NCBI GenBank assembly: GCA_019359315.1
Contig: JAHHHO010000003.1
Coordinates: 62,001 to 126,000, forward strand
Length of the DNA stretch: 64,000 nt
Source: Myxacorys californica WJT36-NPBG1
GTDB taxonomy: Bacteria; Cyanobacteriota; Cyanobacteriia; Leptolyngbyales; Leptolyngbyaceae
Reading direction: 5' to 3'
The notes beneath the pieces were generated by a model, which worked only from the letters and a program-made list of their open reading frames with translations, did not search any database and was not told the DNA's origin. The translations under genes were made by a program, and so were the position numbers. Positions 23,703-32,965 of this stretch are shown piece by piece (positions within the stretch are counted from its first letter, which is position 1; each line of letters begins with the position of its first letter).

Positions 23703-24929
23703 ATGCAATGGATCGACTTTCAGCAAACGGTGAAGCAACGGTTGATCCACACACACCCAAACGATGAGCAAACCAAAGCAAAGAACTTCAACATGAAAGG
23801 ACACTCTCTTATTCGGGGTGTCGCCGGGTCAGGGAAGTCGCTCGTTCTAAAAGATCGCGTTGAAAAGATTGTTGAAGACAATTATGAATCGGTCTTAGTG
23901 CTGTCCTACAACCGCTTCATGAAAGGATGGATCGAAGCTCAATTGACTCACAAGGGCGTCAAAGCTGAATGCTGCACCTTCCATCAGTGGGCGCATCGAC
24001 TGAGGTACAGCTATAACTTTGACCAGAATGAAACATCAAGGCAGAAGATCATCAAGCTGGCTGAACAGTCTAAGCTGAAATATCAAGCCATTCTGATTGA
24101 TGAAGCACAAGACTTTTACGATGAGTGGTTTGGGGCGGTACTGAAGGTTTTGGATTCGCAAACCAATTCTCTATTTTTCGTTTACGACAATACGCAATCG
24201 GTTTACGGGCAAGCGCATCGTAGAAAAAGCGGCTGGAGTTGGGCAAAGTTAGGAATTGAAGTCGTTGGGCGATCGCAGGTCTTTGACCTTAACTACAGAA
24301 ATTCACCGGAAATTCTAGAACTGGCATGGTGGTTTATTCAACCTGCGCTAGATGAAGCGGGAATGAAGACAGCGCAGCGCGAAAATAGTCCAACGATCGA
24401 CAAAATTATTGAACCGAAGAAAAAACTTTCCAGAAGTTCAGGCGTTTTTCCACTGCTGTTGCACATCAATCGCGAACACATCGCAACGGAAATTGCAGCA
24501 CAAGTACAAATGGCGTTAACAACGCATTCTGAATCGTCGATCGCAATCCTGGTTCCTCCCACTCATACCTCTGCAAAATCGCTGAAATCTGCTATCAGCA
24601 AAGCGCTACAGAACCTTGGAATCAACCATCATGCGCCCCTAAAATCGGGAGAACGGATGACCCACATCGTTCATCGTCCCTTTGTGATTGTTGATTCTTG
24701 GAATGCGGTTAAAGGAGTAGAGTTTGATGCGGTAATTTTAGTTAGAATTGATAGAACAATTGATAGAACAGAAGAACTTGACGATCGCGACTTTGAAGAA
24801 AAAGCGGGACTTTACACCGCAATGACTCGTGCTAGAGACCATCTAGTTCTGTTGTATGAGGAGAAGACTGCGATCGTAGAGCAGGTCGAAGCCGCCCTCA
24901 GCGCACCGCCCCAACTAAAAGAAGCTTAA
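23703..24929 (+). CDS. Compact UvrD/SF1-like ATPase
   Basis: 408 residues from the ATG at 23703, which has GGAG seven bases upstream; the frame stays open for 50 more residues upstream, but they lack family character. SF1 motifs are clear: Walker A GVAGSGKS, motif Ia VLSYNRFM, Walker [10 protein letters not shown], motif [12 protein letters not shown], motif [10 protein letters not shown], motif [12 protein letters not shown] and motif [17 protein letters not shown]. It lacks the large 1B/2B insertions of UvrD and PcrA, so it may be a remodelling ATPase instead of a processive helicase. It overlaps the convergent DUF445 gene by 4 bases. Confidence 0.8.
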   Translation: MQWIDFQQTVKQRLIHTHPNDEQTKAKNFNMKGHSLIRGVAGSGKSLVLKDRVEKIVEDNYESVLVLSYNRFMKGWIEAQLTHKGVKAECCTFHQWAHRLRYSYNFDQNETSRQKIIKLAEQSKLKYQAILIDEAQDFYDEWFGAVLKVLDSQTNSLFFVYDNTQSVYGQAHRRKSGWSWAKLGIEVVGRSQVFDLNYRNSPEILELAWWFIQPALDEAGMKTAQRENSPTIDKIIEPKKKLSRSSGVFPLLLHINREHIATEIAAQVQMALTTHSESSIAILVPPTHTSAKSLKSAISKALQNLGINHHAPLKSGERMTHIVHRPFVIVDSWNAVKGVEFDAVILVRIDRTIDRTEELDDRDFEEKAGLYTAMTRARDHLVLLYEEKTAIVEQVEAALSAPPQLKEA

Positions 24930-26155
24930 CGCAATAGAAGGACGCCCGATTGGAGAATACCAATCACAAACCCTAAAATACCGCCCAACGTCACGATCGC
25001 TTGCAGTTCACTCCTCACAATGCCGTTGATCGCGGTTTCTAAATCAGCCGCAGAAGTCGCTTTGACGCGATCGGTAATCACCTGGTCAATATTGAGAATT
25101 GGGATTGCCTCCGCCACAATTTTTTCTAGATCTTTCTCTAAGTAACGCTCTAAGATTAACGCCAACTCTTGACTCACGACTCCTAGCGACTCGTTAACCG
25201 CTTCAGACGTTTGTAGACGACTCAAAACAACTGAAGCAACGTTCTGCCAATCCACAGAGCCGCTTAAGCCCTGAAGCACATCAGAGCCTTTATCTTGCAA
25301 ATAGGTGCGGACACTATCTCGCATCGTCTTGCGCAGTTGTCGAACCGTTGAAACCGGAAGATTTTGCAACGACAGGTTTTGCATCCATTCCTTTAAACGC
25401 TGTTTCACGCCGAGCGAAAAAATCAATTCTGCCAGAACCGAATTGCACGCTTCTTTTTCATCTAGACAAAACGCCCGCAACCGAACCAGTGAATTACGAA
25501 TGCCGAACAGGTTGGCAACCACCCAATAGGTGCCACTTGTTTTTTCCCGGAAGCCTTCGTCAATCACCTGGATATTGCGATCGGTGAGGAAATCAATCAA
25601 GGTTTGCCGCAGCACATCGGGCGGAACCACCGTCTGGAGCATCCATTCTGCCAACTTTCCAGCTTGGTCATCGGTCAGTTGAAATTCCAGAATGATTTGA
25701 TCAAAAATGTGGTTTAGCTGATCTTCCAGAAAGTCTTCTCGCCGCGCCAACACCTTTAACAGCCGAGGCAGAGATTGACCAAACAAATCTCGCAGAATAT
25801 TCGCCAAAATTTTTGCCGTTTTCTGCTCTTTATCTGCTTCAAGTTGATCGAGCGACAGCCGCAGCAACCACAGCAACGCGGCTTGAACTCGATCGGTTTG
25901 CAGTAACCGCCTTGCTAAATTCTGCAATTCTTCTGGCGTCAGCAGCGACCCCATGATCGTGTCAGAGATACGCTTCGCCAATCGCTCTTGATTGCGCGGA
26001 ATTAGGCCCGGTGTAAACGGAAGCCGCTGCTTGCCAATGTAAAGTGCCCGATAAGGGCGAAACAGCATTTTGATGGCAATATCGTTGGTGAAATAGCCAA
26101 TAATGCCACCCACAATAGGAGGAGCCGCAAGGAGCCAAACTGTCGAGAGATCCAC
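24926..26155 (-). CDS. DUF445 family membrane protein
   Basis: 409 residues. The N-terminus has a membrane helix ([20 protein letters not shown]) followed by the DUF445 signature [20 protein letters not shown] and [13 protein letters not shown] long helical, charged middle follows, and a second hydrophobic segment closes the protein ([18 protein letters not shown]). The family is widespread (YheB/YjiN-like) and uncharacterised. It is followed upstream on the minus strand by a repeat-rich 101-base gap and menG. Confidence 0.9.
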   Translation of the reverse strand: MDLSTVWLLAAPPIVGGIIGYFTNDIAIKMLFRPYRALYIGKQRLPFTPGLIPRNQERLAKRISDTIMGSLLTPEELQNLARRLLQTDRVQAALLWLLRLSLDQLEADKEQKTAKILANILRDLFGQSLPRLLKVLARREDFLEDQLNHIFDQIILEFQLTDDQAGKLAEWMLQTVVPPDVLRQTLIDFLTDRNIQVIDEGFREKTSGTYWVVANLFGIRNSLVRLRAFCLDEKEACNSVLAELIFSLGVKQRLKEWMQNLSLQNLPVSTVRQLRKTMRDSVRTYLQDKGSDVLQGLSGSVDWQNVASVVLSRLQTSEAVNESLGVVSQELALILERYLEKDLEKIVAEAIPILNIDQVITDRVKATSAADLETAINGIVRSELQAIVTLGGILGFVIGILQSGVLLLR

Positions 26156-26163
26156 AGGCGTAG

Positions 26164-26260
26164 AGAGGGATGAGGGATGAAGGATGAGGGATGAAAGGGC
26201 GTTAAGCGGGATATCAAATTCAATTCCTACTGAATTCTTGATTCATCCCTCATCCCTCAT
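26164..26260. repeat. Heptad-type short repeats (GGGATGA) forming an inverted pair
   Basis: AGGGATGAGGGATGAAGGAT followed by GAGGGATGAAA at the left faces TTCATCCCTCATCCCTCATT at the right. The right arm contains the TGA stop codon of menG. The arms can pair over at least 14 bp. The same motif occurs at 150-160 and 30528-30562. Confidence 0.75.
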
Positions 26261-26952
26261 TCCTTCTGAATAACTAACACTCCCATCGTACCGCCCGCGA
26301 TCGCATAGTGTGTTGCCCTTGAAAAACCTGCTTGATACGCGAGTTCAATCTGCTCAGAGCCAATCGGAAACTTATCGAGACTAGGCGCAATGTAGGCGTA
26401 CTCTTCCGTAAAGTCAAAGCGTTGCGCCATTGGAACGACAACTTCGTCAAGATACCACTCCTGAAAAACCCGAACCCAAGCGTTTTCAGGACGATGCATA
26501 TCGAGAATGGCCGCTTTTCCACCCGATTTGAGGACGCGATGAATTTCCTTGAGGCTGCGGGGAATATCGGTGACGTTGCGTAGCCCGTAGCCCATCGTGG
26601 CACAGTCAAATAGACCATCCGCAAAGGGGAGATCTAAAACATCGGCTTCGACCCAGTGAATCGGAGGTTTGAGGCAACGACGTTCGCTGCGATCGCGGGC
26701 CACTTGAAGTTGCGCCGCCGAAAAATCAGCTCCATACACCTGCCCCGTTCTGCCGACCTTCTCTGTCAGCAGTTGGGCAATATCACCACTTCCACAGCAC
26801 AAATCTAAACACGTATCTCTCAGCTTCGCCCCACTCCATTTGACCGTCATCCGTTTCCAAATGCGGTGCTGACCAAAGCTCAGCGAGTTGTTCAGTTGAT
26901 CATAAACGGGTGCAATGCGATTAAAAAGAGCTTGAACTTTATCAGCCGTCAT
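26257..26952 (-). CDS. menG: Demethylphylloquinone / demethylmenaquinone methyltransferase (UbiE/MenG)
   Basis: 231 residues. It contains the UbiE/COQ5 start MTADKVQALFNRIAPVYDQL, the SAM motif CLDLCCGSGDIAQLL, the conserved MGYGLRNVTD loop and the second signature LKEIHRVLKSGGKAAILD. In cyanobacteria this enzyme does the last methylation of phylloquinone, the photosystem I electron carrier. The stop codon lies inside heptad repeat sequence. The gene is probably transcribed alone. Confidence 0.93.
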   Translation of the reverse strand: MTADKVQALFNRIAPVYDQLNNSLSFGQHRIWKRMTVKWSGAKLRDTCLDLCCGSGDIAQLLTEKVGRTGQVYGADFSAAQLQVARDRSERRCLKPPIHWVEADVLDLPFADGLFDCATMGYGLRNVTDIPRSLKEIHRVLKSGGKAAILDMHRPENAWVRVFQEWYLDEVVVPMAQRFDFTEEYAYIAPSLDKFPIGSEQIELAYQAGFSRATHYAIAGGTMGVLVIQKE

Positions 26953-27089
26953 TAGTTAAAATCTCGGTTTGAGAGGCAATACATTGGACGAGATCCCTCT
27001 AAAATTCTAGGTTTTGAAGGGTTCGTTTGGGACATGCCGAACCAAGATTTAGAAGACAGGCATCACGGTAGCAACATTTGTAACGGATG

Positions 27090-27142
27090 TAGCGGATGTA
27101 GCGGATGGAATTATGGTCAAATTCCATCCGCTACATCCGCTA
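27090..27142 (-). terminator. Perfect 23-bp inverted repeat downstream of the REC-GAF gene
   Basis: TAGCGGATGTAGCGGATGGA plus ATT (27090-27112) is exactly complementary to 27120-27142 with a 7-nt loop. It lies about 35 bases after the stop of the minus-strand regulator gene. There is no immediate T-run on that strand, so it may stabilise or process mRNA as well as end transcription. Confidence 0.6.
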
Positions 27143-27176
27143 TCACGGCTGATCAGTTTTTTATAGAAGTCCTACT

Positions 27177-28139
27177 TTAGACTTGAGCCATAACCCGCTT
27201 AGACTGAGTGCAAATGAGTGCTAGCGCCACTTGTTGCGCCGCTAAATGCAGCAGAAATAGCTCATCTTCCCGGAAAACACATGGCTGTTGCCATTGCAGA
27301 GATAAAATTGCAAGAACTTTGCCGCAATAGGTAATGGGAACGATGAGATGTGCCTGAGTACCAGAATTGCTGTAGTGCGACACTTCAGACAACGCCGTAT
27401 CGGCCGGGACATTGACGGAAACCTGCATTTTCTTAGAGGCGATCGCGTCTTTCACCATCGGATCACGTTCTAGCCAATTTTCAAGTTCTCCCTCCTGGCT
27501 GTAGCTGCCGTAGGTCGATACCAGTCCACCGTTTTCAACTAATTGCAGAAGACTACCATCTGCCGAGAAGCTTTTGCCAAAGGCTGTTGCCATCAATTCA
27601 AGGCTGTTGTCTACAGTGGTCACTTCTTGAGCAATCTGAATGAGTGTAGAAAGTAAAGCCGTTTGCGACTGCGATCGCCGCAACTCTTCGGTGCGCTGCT
27701 TCAGCAAATCGTAGGTTTCGGCAGCGCGTTGAACCACCGCTTTCAACTCGTTCGGGTCCCACGGTTTGGTAATGTATTTATACACCTGTCCAGAATTAAT
27801 CGCTTCAACGAGATCCTCAACGTCGGTAAATCCGGTCAAAATAATCCGCATCGTGTCAGGAAACTGTGGAACCGTCCGACTGAGAAATTCGGTTCCTTTC
27901 ATTTCAGGCATTCGCTGATCGGAGATAATCACGGCAACTTCGCCTTCGGTTGCCAGTAGTTCCAATGCCCGAACGCCGCTTTCTGCTTTGAGGACGTGAA
28001 AATCACGTCGAAACGTCCGGTAAAGTAGGTCTAAGTTATCCGGCTCGTCGTCTACGACAAGCATTTTGGTTTTTTTAGGACGTTCTAGGCTCATTAGCTG
28101 ACGGGTAACACTGTCAAGTTCTGGAATGCTGTATTCCAT
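27177..28139 (-). CDS. Response regulator with receiver and GAF domains
   Basis: 320 residues from the ATG at 28139, chosen for the AAGGAG site upstream; the frame extends 34 residues further without family character. The receiver is at about 25-145: MLVVDDEPDNLDLL, phospho-Asp in VIISDQRMPEMKGTEFL, Thr in ILTGFTD and Lys in YITKPWDPNEL. A coiled linker (LLKQRTEELRRSQSQTALLS) leads to a GAF domain (about 170-315). No output helicase, DNA-binding or cyclase domain follows. Receivers with the QRMP and KPW signature are related to hydrogenase/HD-GYP-type regulators. The cognate kinase is not next to it. Confidence 0.85.
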   Translation of the reverse strand: MEYSIPELDSVTRQLMSLERPKKTKMLVVDDEPDNLDLLYRTFRRDFHVLKAESGVRALELLATEGEVAVIISDQRMPEMKGTEFLSRTVPQFPDTMRIILTGFTDVEDLVEAINSGQVYKYITKPWDPNELKAVVQRAAETYDLLKQRTEELRRSQSQTALLSTLIQIAQEVTTVDNSLELMATAFGKSFSADGSLLQLVENGGLVSTYGSYSQEGELENWLERDPMVKDAIASKKMQVSVNVPADTALSEVSHYSNSGTQAHLIVPITYCGKVLAILSLQWQQPCVFREDELFLLHLAAQQVALALICTQSKRVMAQV

Positions 28140-28428
28140 ATTATTTGCTCCTTGGCAAAGCGGGAGAACGGTTAACGCGATCCTGTGGAGCGTCGCCAGG
28201 GCGAGTCGTACATCCAGCAGAACCTTTGTGCAGCGGATCACTATTCTCTAGTCTTGCCACTTCACCAGAATTTGTAACAGTTCGGGTGTTTTGGAATGTG
28301 CGATCGCAAATGCCTCACCTCCCATCTGCGATCTCGCCCAAACATGAGCTTATCTTTTGTTTTGAGTCATTTAATAATATGAAATCCTTACAGTATAATT
28401 AATAAGAAAATATTTAACTTACACAGTG

Positions 28429-28764
28429 ATGAATTTCAAAAGTCCTAGACCCCAATCTAACATTGGAAAAGTTATAGCTGTTATGAAGCAAGATCCAGAA
28501 AGGCACTACAGTGACTCAGAGGTTTCGCAGATAGCAGGAGTACCTAAAGTAACCGTTTCTAATGCGTTCCGTGCGAAATACATTTGTCGAGACTCCCATG
28601 GAAAGTATTACTTAAGTGATGCAGTCGCATCAAGACGCGATTATATAGAAACGGTTGAACCGGTTGATGTAGTGTCTGAAGATGAGTTAATTAGGAAAGC
28701 TATACAGAGAAAAATCGACTATCATCTACAGCAAATAGAGCGATTAAAGGAGTTACTTAATTAA
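28429..28764 (+). CDS. Small putative winged-helix DNA-binding protein
   Basis: 111 residues from the ATG at 28429 (a GTG directly before it is possible). Residues about 12-65 look like a helix-turn-helix with wing: IGKVIAVMKQDPERHYSDSE, VSQIAGVPKVTVSNAFRAKY and RDSHGKYYLSD. The rest is a coiled tail with many charges (RKIDYHLQQIERLKELLN). Codon use and base composition are more AT-rich than the neighbours. It precedes two short genes at 28894 and 29183 and may regulate them; this is inferred only from position. Confidence 0.6.
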   Translation: MNFKSPRPQSNIGKVIAVMKQDPERHYSDSEVSQIAGVPKVTVSNAFRAKYICRDSHGKYYLSDAVASRRDYIETVEPVDVVSEDELIRKAIQRKIDYHLQQIERLKELLN

Positions 28765-28893
28765 ATGATTTAATGATATAATAAGCAGATGGGCGCAATT
28801 ACTTTGCACATAAGCCGCGACTGATAAAACTTTCAGTCATTCTTATGTTTGATTCAGCCTATTTACTTAAAAGAATTATATTAAAAATTTAAT

Positions 28894-29235
28894 ATGAGTG
28901 GAATTATTAATCGTGAAATTTTTCTTGACCTTAGACATTCTGCGAAACACTTACCCGATACTGCTCCAGTGCGGCGGCTATTGAGACGAGGCAGATCTGC
29001 TCATGTATTCAATGACGAAGCAACTCAATTCATCGTTACTCAAGCGATTATCGATAGGGGAGAATGGACAGGTGTCGTTCGGAGATATGAGCGTTATGGT
29101 CTGCTCTTTACCGAGTCGATTGGTAATCGAATTGATCCGGACGGTTCAACGGTTTCTCTATTCTACGGTGAGGTCAAAATAGATGCAAAAAACCGATATC
29201 ACGTCATTCCCCGTACCCGACCCAGCCAAGAATGA
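28894..29235 (+). CDS. Small protein with a toxin-like compact domain, function unknown
   Basis: 113 residues with no signal peptide. The core reads APVRRLLRRGRSAHVFNDEA, then QAIIDRGEWTGVVRRYERYG and FYGEVKIDAKNRYHVIPRTR. The short basic beta-rich domain ending with a Y-H-V-I-P-R-T-R-P motif resembles C-terminal domains of polymorphic toxins and free-standing cyanobacterial homologues; I cannot name the family with certainty. It overlaps the next gene by 53 bases, as toxin-immunity or toxin-antitoxin pairs often do. Confidence 0.6.
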   Translation: MSGIINREIFLDLRHSAKHLPDTAPVRRLLRRGRSAHVFNDEATQFIVTQAIIDRGEWTGVVRRYERYGLLFTESIGNRIDPDGSTVSLFYGEVKIDAKNRYHVIPRTRPSQE

Positions 29236-29449
29236 GTGGCAGTTTGCTGAGGTTTGGATTGAGCCGATGCTGTCCCCGCCCTACATTCTCCTACTACTAG
29301 GGGATGAGTCGGGTCGTTGCCGCGTTTTTGATCCTGCTCAAAATTATGCGATGATCTTTGATAGTTCTAGCTACGACGAAGCGCAACATTGGCTGTTAGA
29401 AGATGAATATGAACCGATTGAAGGACGGCTTTCCGCCTCTCAGTTGTAA
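29183..29449 (+). CDS. Small acidic protein paired with the 28894 gene
   Basis: 88 residues from an ATG with GAGG nine bases upstream, lying inside the end of the previous gene in another frame. Beta-rich and acidic: WQFAEVWIEPMLSPPYILLL, DESGRCRVFDPAQNYAMIFD and the tail EYEPIEGRL. No recognised domain. Its size, acidity and overlap with a basic partner suit an immunity or antitoxin role, but that is inference. Confidence 0.6.
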   Translation: MQKTDITSFPVPDPAKNEWQFAEVWIEPMLSPPYILLLLGDESGRCRVFDPAQNYAMIFDSSSYDEAQHWLLEDEYEPIEGRLSASQL

Positions 29450-29500
29450 TCAGTTGTCATCGCAGAAGTAGTGTTTAATCTATTTGCTCATATGATCACG

Positions 29501-29559
29501 CCTACATCGCATTTCAGATAGAAAGGCCAACTTCTTTTTTATCTGAAATGCGATGTAGG
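29501..29559. repeat. Perfect 20-bp inverted repeat with 19-nt loop
   Basis: CCTACATCGCATTTCAGATA (29501-29520) is complementary to 29540-29559. It lies after the acidic-protein gene. The loop carries TTCTTTTT, so no terminator T-run follows either arm. It may be a small mobile palindrome or an mRNA 3'-end structure. Confidence 0.7.
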
Positions 29560-29620
29560 GAACAGAAGTATTGCACTGTGAGAGTATTTGATGCTTGAAT
29601 TTTACGATGCTTCAGACAGG

Positions 29621-29658
29621 CAAGGGGAGGAAAATGATTTTCCTCCCCTTGTTTTAAT
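29621..29658 (+). terminator. Rho-independent terminator between the 29183 gene and rbcS
   Basis: CAAGGGGAGGAAAA (29621-29634) pairs perfectly with 29638-29651 around a TGA loop and is followed by TTTTAAT on the plus strand. It may also block minus-strand transcripts leaving rbcS. Confidence 0.85.
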
Positions 29659-29719
29659 ATTAAGCTACGATCGCACAAAATTTTGTAAAGCGATCATCAC
29701 AGCCTATTAAGTCCGCTGA

Positions 29720-30073
29720 TTAATAACGGTAGCCGCTACCACTGTTCTTAGCACCGGGCTTATGAACAATAAAGCTCATCACTTGACATTGCTTGATGTT
29801 GTCAAATGCCACAACGCGAATGTAAGAGCCACCGTACTCAGAACGGCACTGTTGCACTTCATTCAACACTTCTTGAGGAGAAGTCGCGTTAAACAACGGC
29901 AGCTTCCACATCGTCCAGTAATACTCTTGAGGAGTCGGAGCTTCTGAAAACTCAATACAGGGGAAGTAGCCCTGATCAAGCGTGTACTGAATCTGCCGCG
30001 CAATTTGAGCATCAGTCAGAGCAGGCAAATAAGAAAACGTTTCGTAACGCTGCTCAATCGGTAAAGTTCTCAT
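29720..30073 (-). CDS. rbcS: Ribulose-1,5-bisphosphate carboxylase/oxygenase small subunit
   Basis: 117 residues. [20 protein letters not shown] is the standard cyanobacterial RbcS start; [20 protein letters not shown] and [20 protein letters not shown] are conserved core strands. Eight copies cap the RbcL octamer in the carboxysome. It is the last gene of the rbcL-rbcX-rbcS operon, 48 bases after rbcX, and is followed by a strong hairpin. Confidence 0.98.
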   Translation of the reverse strand: MRTLPIEQRYETFSYLPALTDAQIARQIQYTLDQGYFPCIEFSEAPTPQEYYWTMWKLPLFNATSPQEVLNEVQQCRSEYGGSYIRVVAFDNIKQCQVMSFIVHKPGAKNSGSGYRY

Positions 30074-30121
30074 GGATTCCCTCAGGCGTGAAGTAAATAA
30101 AGTCTTAGTAACAGATCAAGG

Positions 30122-30523
30122 TCAGGTCGCCTCAGGCTCCTCCGAGGCTGTCTCGGATGGTTCCGCAGGCGCATCACCACTCAAGTCAACTTGCGTCATC
30201 CGCTCCAACTGCTGTTTGCGCTGCTCCATGTTTGCCTGCTGCATACCGCTCTGCAACAGTTCTGGCAAATAATCCGCAATCTCGCTCGCTAAATGTTCTC
30301 TCACCGTCAAGATTCTAAACGCCAGATCTGGCTTTTCCAAAAAAAGGCGTCTCAAGAACTGCTCTCCATCTTGAATGCTTTCCCGCGCGGAAAACTGATG
30401 AAGCCAGTACGCTCGTTTTGGTTCAGTTTCATCTAGCTGCTCTAGAACAACTCGCACAGCCCGATAGGTCAGATAGCTGATCAGCGTCTTGGTCGTATCT
30501 TTCGCAATTTGCTTGAGATCCAT
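30122..30523 (-). CDS. rbcX: Rubisco assembly chaperone RbcX
   Basis: 133 residues. The helical RbcX core (MDLKQIAKDTTKTLISYLTY, VLEQLDETEPKRAYWLHQFS, GEQFLRRLFLEKPDLAFRIL) is intact, with a longer acidic Pro/Glu-rich tail. RbcX dimers clamp the C-terminal peptide of RbcL during assembly; the matching RbcL tail ([12 protein letters not shown]) is present in the upstream gene. It is 100 bases after rbcL, and that gap carries heptad repeats. Confidence 0.95.
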   Translation of the reverse strand: MDLKQIAKDTTKTLISYLTYRAVRVVLEQLDETEPKRAYWLHQFSARESIQDGEQFLRRLFLEKPDLAFRILTVREHLASEIADYLPELLQSGMQQANMEQRKQQLERMTQVDLSGDAPAEPSETASEEPEAT

Positions 30524-30527
30524 AGGG

Positions 30528-30562
30528 GAGGGATGAATTAGGAGAGATGAGGGATGAAGTTC
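30528..30562. repeat. GGGATGA-type repeats inside the Rubisco operon
   Basis: GGAGGGATGAATTAGGAGAG followed by ATGAGGGATGAAG lies in the rbcL-rbcX spacer. Related runs are at 26164-26260 and 150-160. Confidence 0.6.
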
Positions 30563-30623
30563 AAGAATATCAGTTCCGCCTTCGTTGCACAGCGTTGCCG
30601 CAGGCGTCCCTCATCTCGGTTCA

Positions 30624-32054
30624 TCAGATCGTATCTTGTGCCTCGAACTCGAACTTGATTTCCTTCCACAGTTCGCAAGCAGCAGCAAGTTCAGGAGACC
30701 AACGGCACGCTTCACGGATGATGTCTCCGCCTTCACGCATCAGGTCGCGACCTTCATTACGTCCTTGAACGCACGCTTCGAGCGCTACACGGTTTGCCGT
30801 TGCACCAGGCGCGTTACCCCAGGGGTGACCCAGCGTACCACCACCAAACTGAAGCACCGACTCATCGCCAAAGATTTCTACAAGAGCAGGCATGTGCCAC
30901 ACGTGAATACCACCAGACGCAACCGCCATCACACCCGGCATCGATGCCCAGTCTTGGGTGAAATAGACACCGCGTGAACGATCTTGCTCAATGTAGTTTT
31001 CCCGCAGCAAGTCGATGAAACCGAGGGTAACCGCTTTGTCTCCTTCAAGCTTACCGACAACGGTTCCGGTGTGGATGTGGTCTCCACCAGACATCCGCAG
31101 GCACTTCGCCAACACGCGGAAGTGAATACCGTGATTCTTCTGACGGTCAATCACGGCGTGCATAGCGCGGTGAATGTGCAGCAACACTCCGTTGTCGCGG
31201 CACCAGTGTGCCAGCGAGGTGTTGGCGGTGAAACCACCCGTCAAGAAGTCGTGCATGATGATCGGCATTTCGAGTTCTTTCGCGAACTCAGCCCGCTTCA
31301 TCATCTCTTCGCAGGTTCCAGCCGTTACGTTGAGGTAGTGACCTTTAACTTCGCCGGTTTGGGCTTGGGCTTTGTGAATTGCGTCAGCTACAAACAAGAA
31401 GCGATCGCGCCACCGTTGGAAGGGCTGAGAGTTGATGTTCTCGTCGTCTTTGGTGAAGTCCAAACCACCGCGCAGACACTCATACACGGCGCGACCATAG
31501 TTCTTTGCAGACAAACCAAGCTTCGGCTTAATCGTACAGCCCAACATCGGACGGCCGTACTTGTTCAATTTGTCGCGCTCAACCTGGATACCATGAGGAG
31601 GCCCTTGGAAGGTCTTCAAGTAAGCAACCGGAATGCGCAGATCTTCTAGACGCAACGCTTTCAGCGCTTTGAAACCGAATACGTTACCCACCAAGGAGGT
31701 CAGCAAGTTGGTGACCGACCCTTCCTCAAATAGATCGAGGGGATAAGCGATGTAGGCGATGAACTGATTGTCTTCGCCGGGAACAGGCTCGATATCGTAG
31801 CAACGTCCCTTGTAGCGATCGAGGTCGGTCAGCAAGTCTGTCCAAACCGTTGTCCAAGTTCCGGTAGACGATTCAGCCGCCACAGCTGCACCTGCTTCTT
31901 CAGGGGGAACGCCAGGCTGAGGAGTAACGCGGAACGCCGCCAAAACGTCCGTATCTTTGGGCGTGTAGTCCGGTGTGTAGTAGGTCAGCTTATAATCCTG
32001 TACCCCGGCTTTATACCCAGTTTTCGACTGAGTGCTAGTTTGAGCGTAAGACAT
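30624..32054 (-). CDS. rbcL: Ribulose-1,5-bisphosphate carboxylase/oxygenase large subunit (form IB)
   Basis: 476 residues, full length. Active-site motifs are all present: [16 protein letters not shown] with the carbamylated Lys and Mg ligands, TIKPKLG (Lys175 region), [12 protein letters not shown], loop 6 [11 protein letters not shown] with catalytic Lys334, and [10 protein letters not shown]. Fixes CO2 in the carboxysome. The C-terminal [12 protein letters not shown] is the RbcX-binding tail. It is the first gene of rbcL-rbcX-rbcS; a GGAAGGGAC site precedes the ATG. Confidence 0.99.
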   Translation of the reverse strand: MSYAQTSTQSKTGYKAGVQDYKLTYYTPDYTPKDTDVLAAFRVTPQPGVPPEEAGAAVAAESSTGTWTTVWTDLLTDLDRYKGRCYDIEPVPGEDNQFIAYIAYPLDLFEEGSVTNLLTSLVGNVFGFKALKALRLEDLRIPVAYLKTFQGPPHGIQVERDKLNKYGRPMLGCTIKPKLGLSAKNYGRAVYECLRGGLDFTKDDENINSQPFQRWRDRFLFVADAIHKAQAQTGEVKGHYLNVTAGTCEEMMKRAEFAKELEMPIIMHDFLTGGFTANTSLAHWCRDNGVLLHIHRAMHAVIDRQKNHGIHFRVLAKCLRMSGGDHIHTGTVVGKLEGDKAVTLGFIDLLRENYIEQDRSRGVYFTQDWASMPGVMAVASGGIHVWHMPALVEIFGDESVLQFGGGTLGHPWGNAPGATANRVALEACVQGRNEGRDLMREGGDIIREACRWSPELAAACELWKEIKFEFEAQDTI

Positions 32055-32563
32055 TATGTCCCTTCCTGTAAAAATTAGTTCAAGACCTTACCAAGCAAAC
32101 ATCACCAGAGTGACCAGGCATTAACCTGCTCTTTACCCTTTGGCGACAAGACGTTGCGTATAGTCACTAGGAATCAGTTTGCCATCGTAGCGATCCCTAG
32201 GCGGGAATCGATTTCTTCAATTGCGTCCTGATTCGGTGTTTAGGCGCGGACTTTTCAGAATCATATCAGGATCTCGTTTCGGTTCAATTCAAACATTCTG
32301 TAGCGATTGATAACGGGAGCTAATCGATCCCCAAGTTTTGAAAAGTTTTATTGCGGTCGCTTTCGTTTAATTAAATCTGTAGAACATTGAAATGTTTTAA
32401 AGCTACGCAAAGTTCGATTGCCAAGTCCTGTTAGCACCATTCTTCAGAACCTGGAGCTTCAGCCAATCGCAAATTTTATTTCTGCTCAAAATTTTAGATA
32501 CTCAAATGTATGCGTCTCGTCTGCATACTCCAGCGATCGCGCCTCTAGAGAACCGCACCCACA
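32055..32563 (-). promoter_or_regulatory. Leader and promoter region of the Rubisco operon
   Basis: About 500 bases without a gene between rbcL and an ExbD gene, both on the minus strand. Rubisco operons of cyanobacteria usually have long untranslated leaders and regulation by LysR-type and light/carbon signals. AT-rich blocks near 32270-32420 are candidates for the promoter. No specific operator can be named. Confidence 0.5.
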
Positions 32564-32965
32564 TCACGGCTGCTCAGTTGCAATTCCCAGCCTGATATTA
32601 GGGATGGTTCGTAGCTGATCCATCACTGTAATTACCCGCCCATGGTTCACCCGCTCATCGGCATTGATAATTACAACAGCTTGACGGTTTCTACTTAGTA
32701 ATGCGCGGACTCGATCGCTTAGAGTATCGAGTTTAACGGCCTGCTTATCTAACGCTAAATTGCCCTTTTGATCGAGACTAACTACAATTTGCGCTGTATT
32801 CTGAGATTGAGCAGTCGCCGCTTTGGGTAACGAAACAGGAAGACCCTGCGATCGCGTCAAATATAACGTAGACAGAATGAAAAACGTCAGCAATGCGAAG
32901 ACCACATCAATCATCGGCGCGAGATAGATTTGAGGGGGCAGATCGGGTTCTTCAGGAAGACGCAT
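32564..32965 (-). CDS. exbD: ExbD/TolR-type biopolymer transport protein
   Basis: 133 residues from the ATG at 32965 (an ATG four codons earlier is possible). One N-terminal membrane helix with the proton-channel Asp: IYLAPMIDVVFALLTFFILS. The periplasmic part follows, with VVIINADERVNHGRVITVMD. It works with ExbB as a proton-driven motor for TonB-like or Tol-like partners. It overlaps the ExbB stop by 14 bases and belongs to a two-gene operon. No TonB gene is nearby. Confidence 0.9.
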   Translation of the reverse strand: MRLPEEPDLPPQIYLAPMIDVVFALLTFFILSTLYLTRSQGLPVSLPKAATAQSQNTAQIVVSLDQKGNLALDKQAVKLDTLSDRVRALLSRNRQAVVIINADERVNHGRVITVMDQLRTIPNIRLGIATEQP

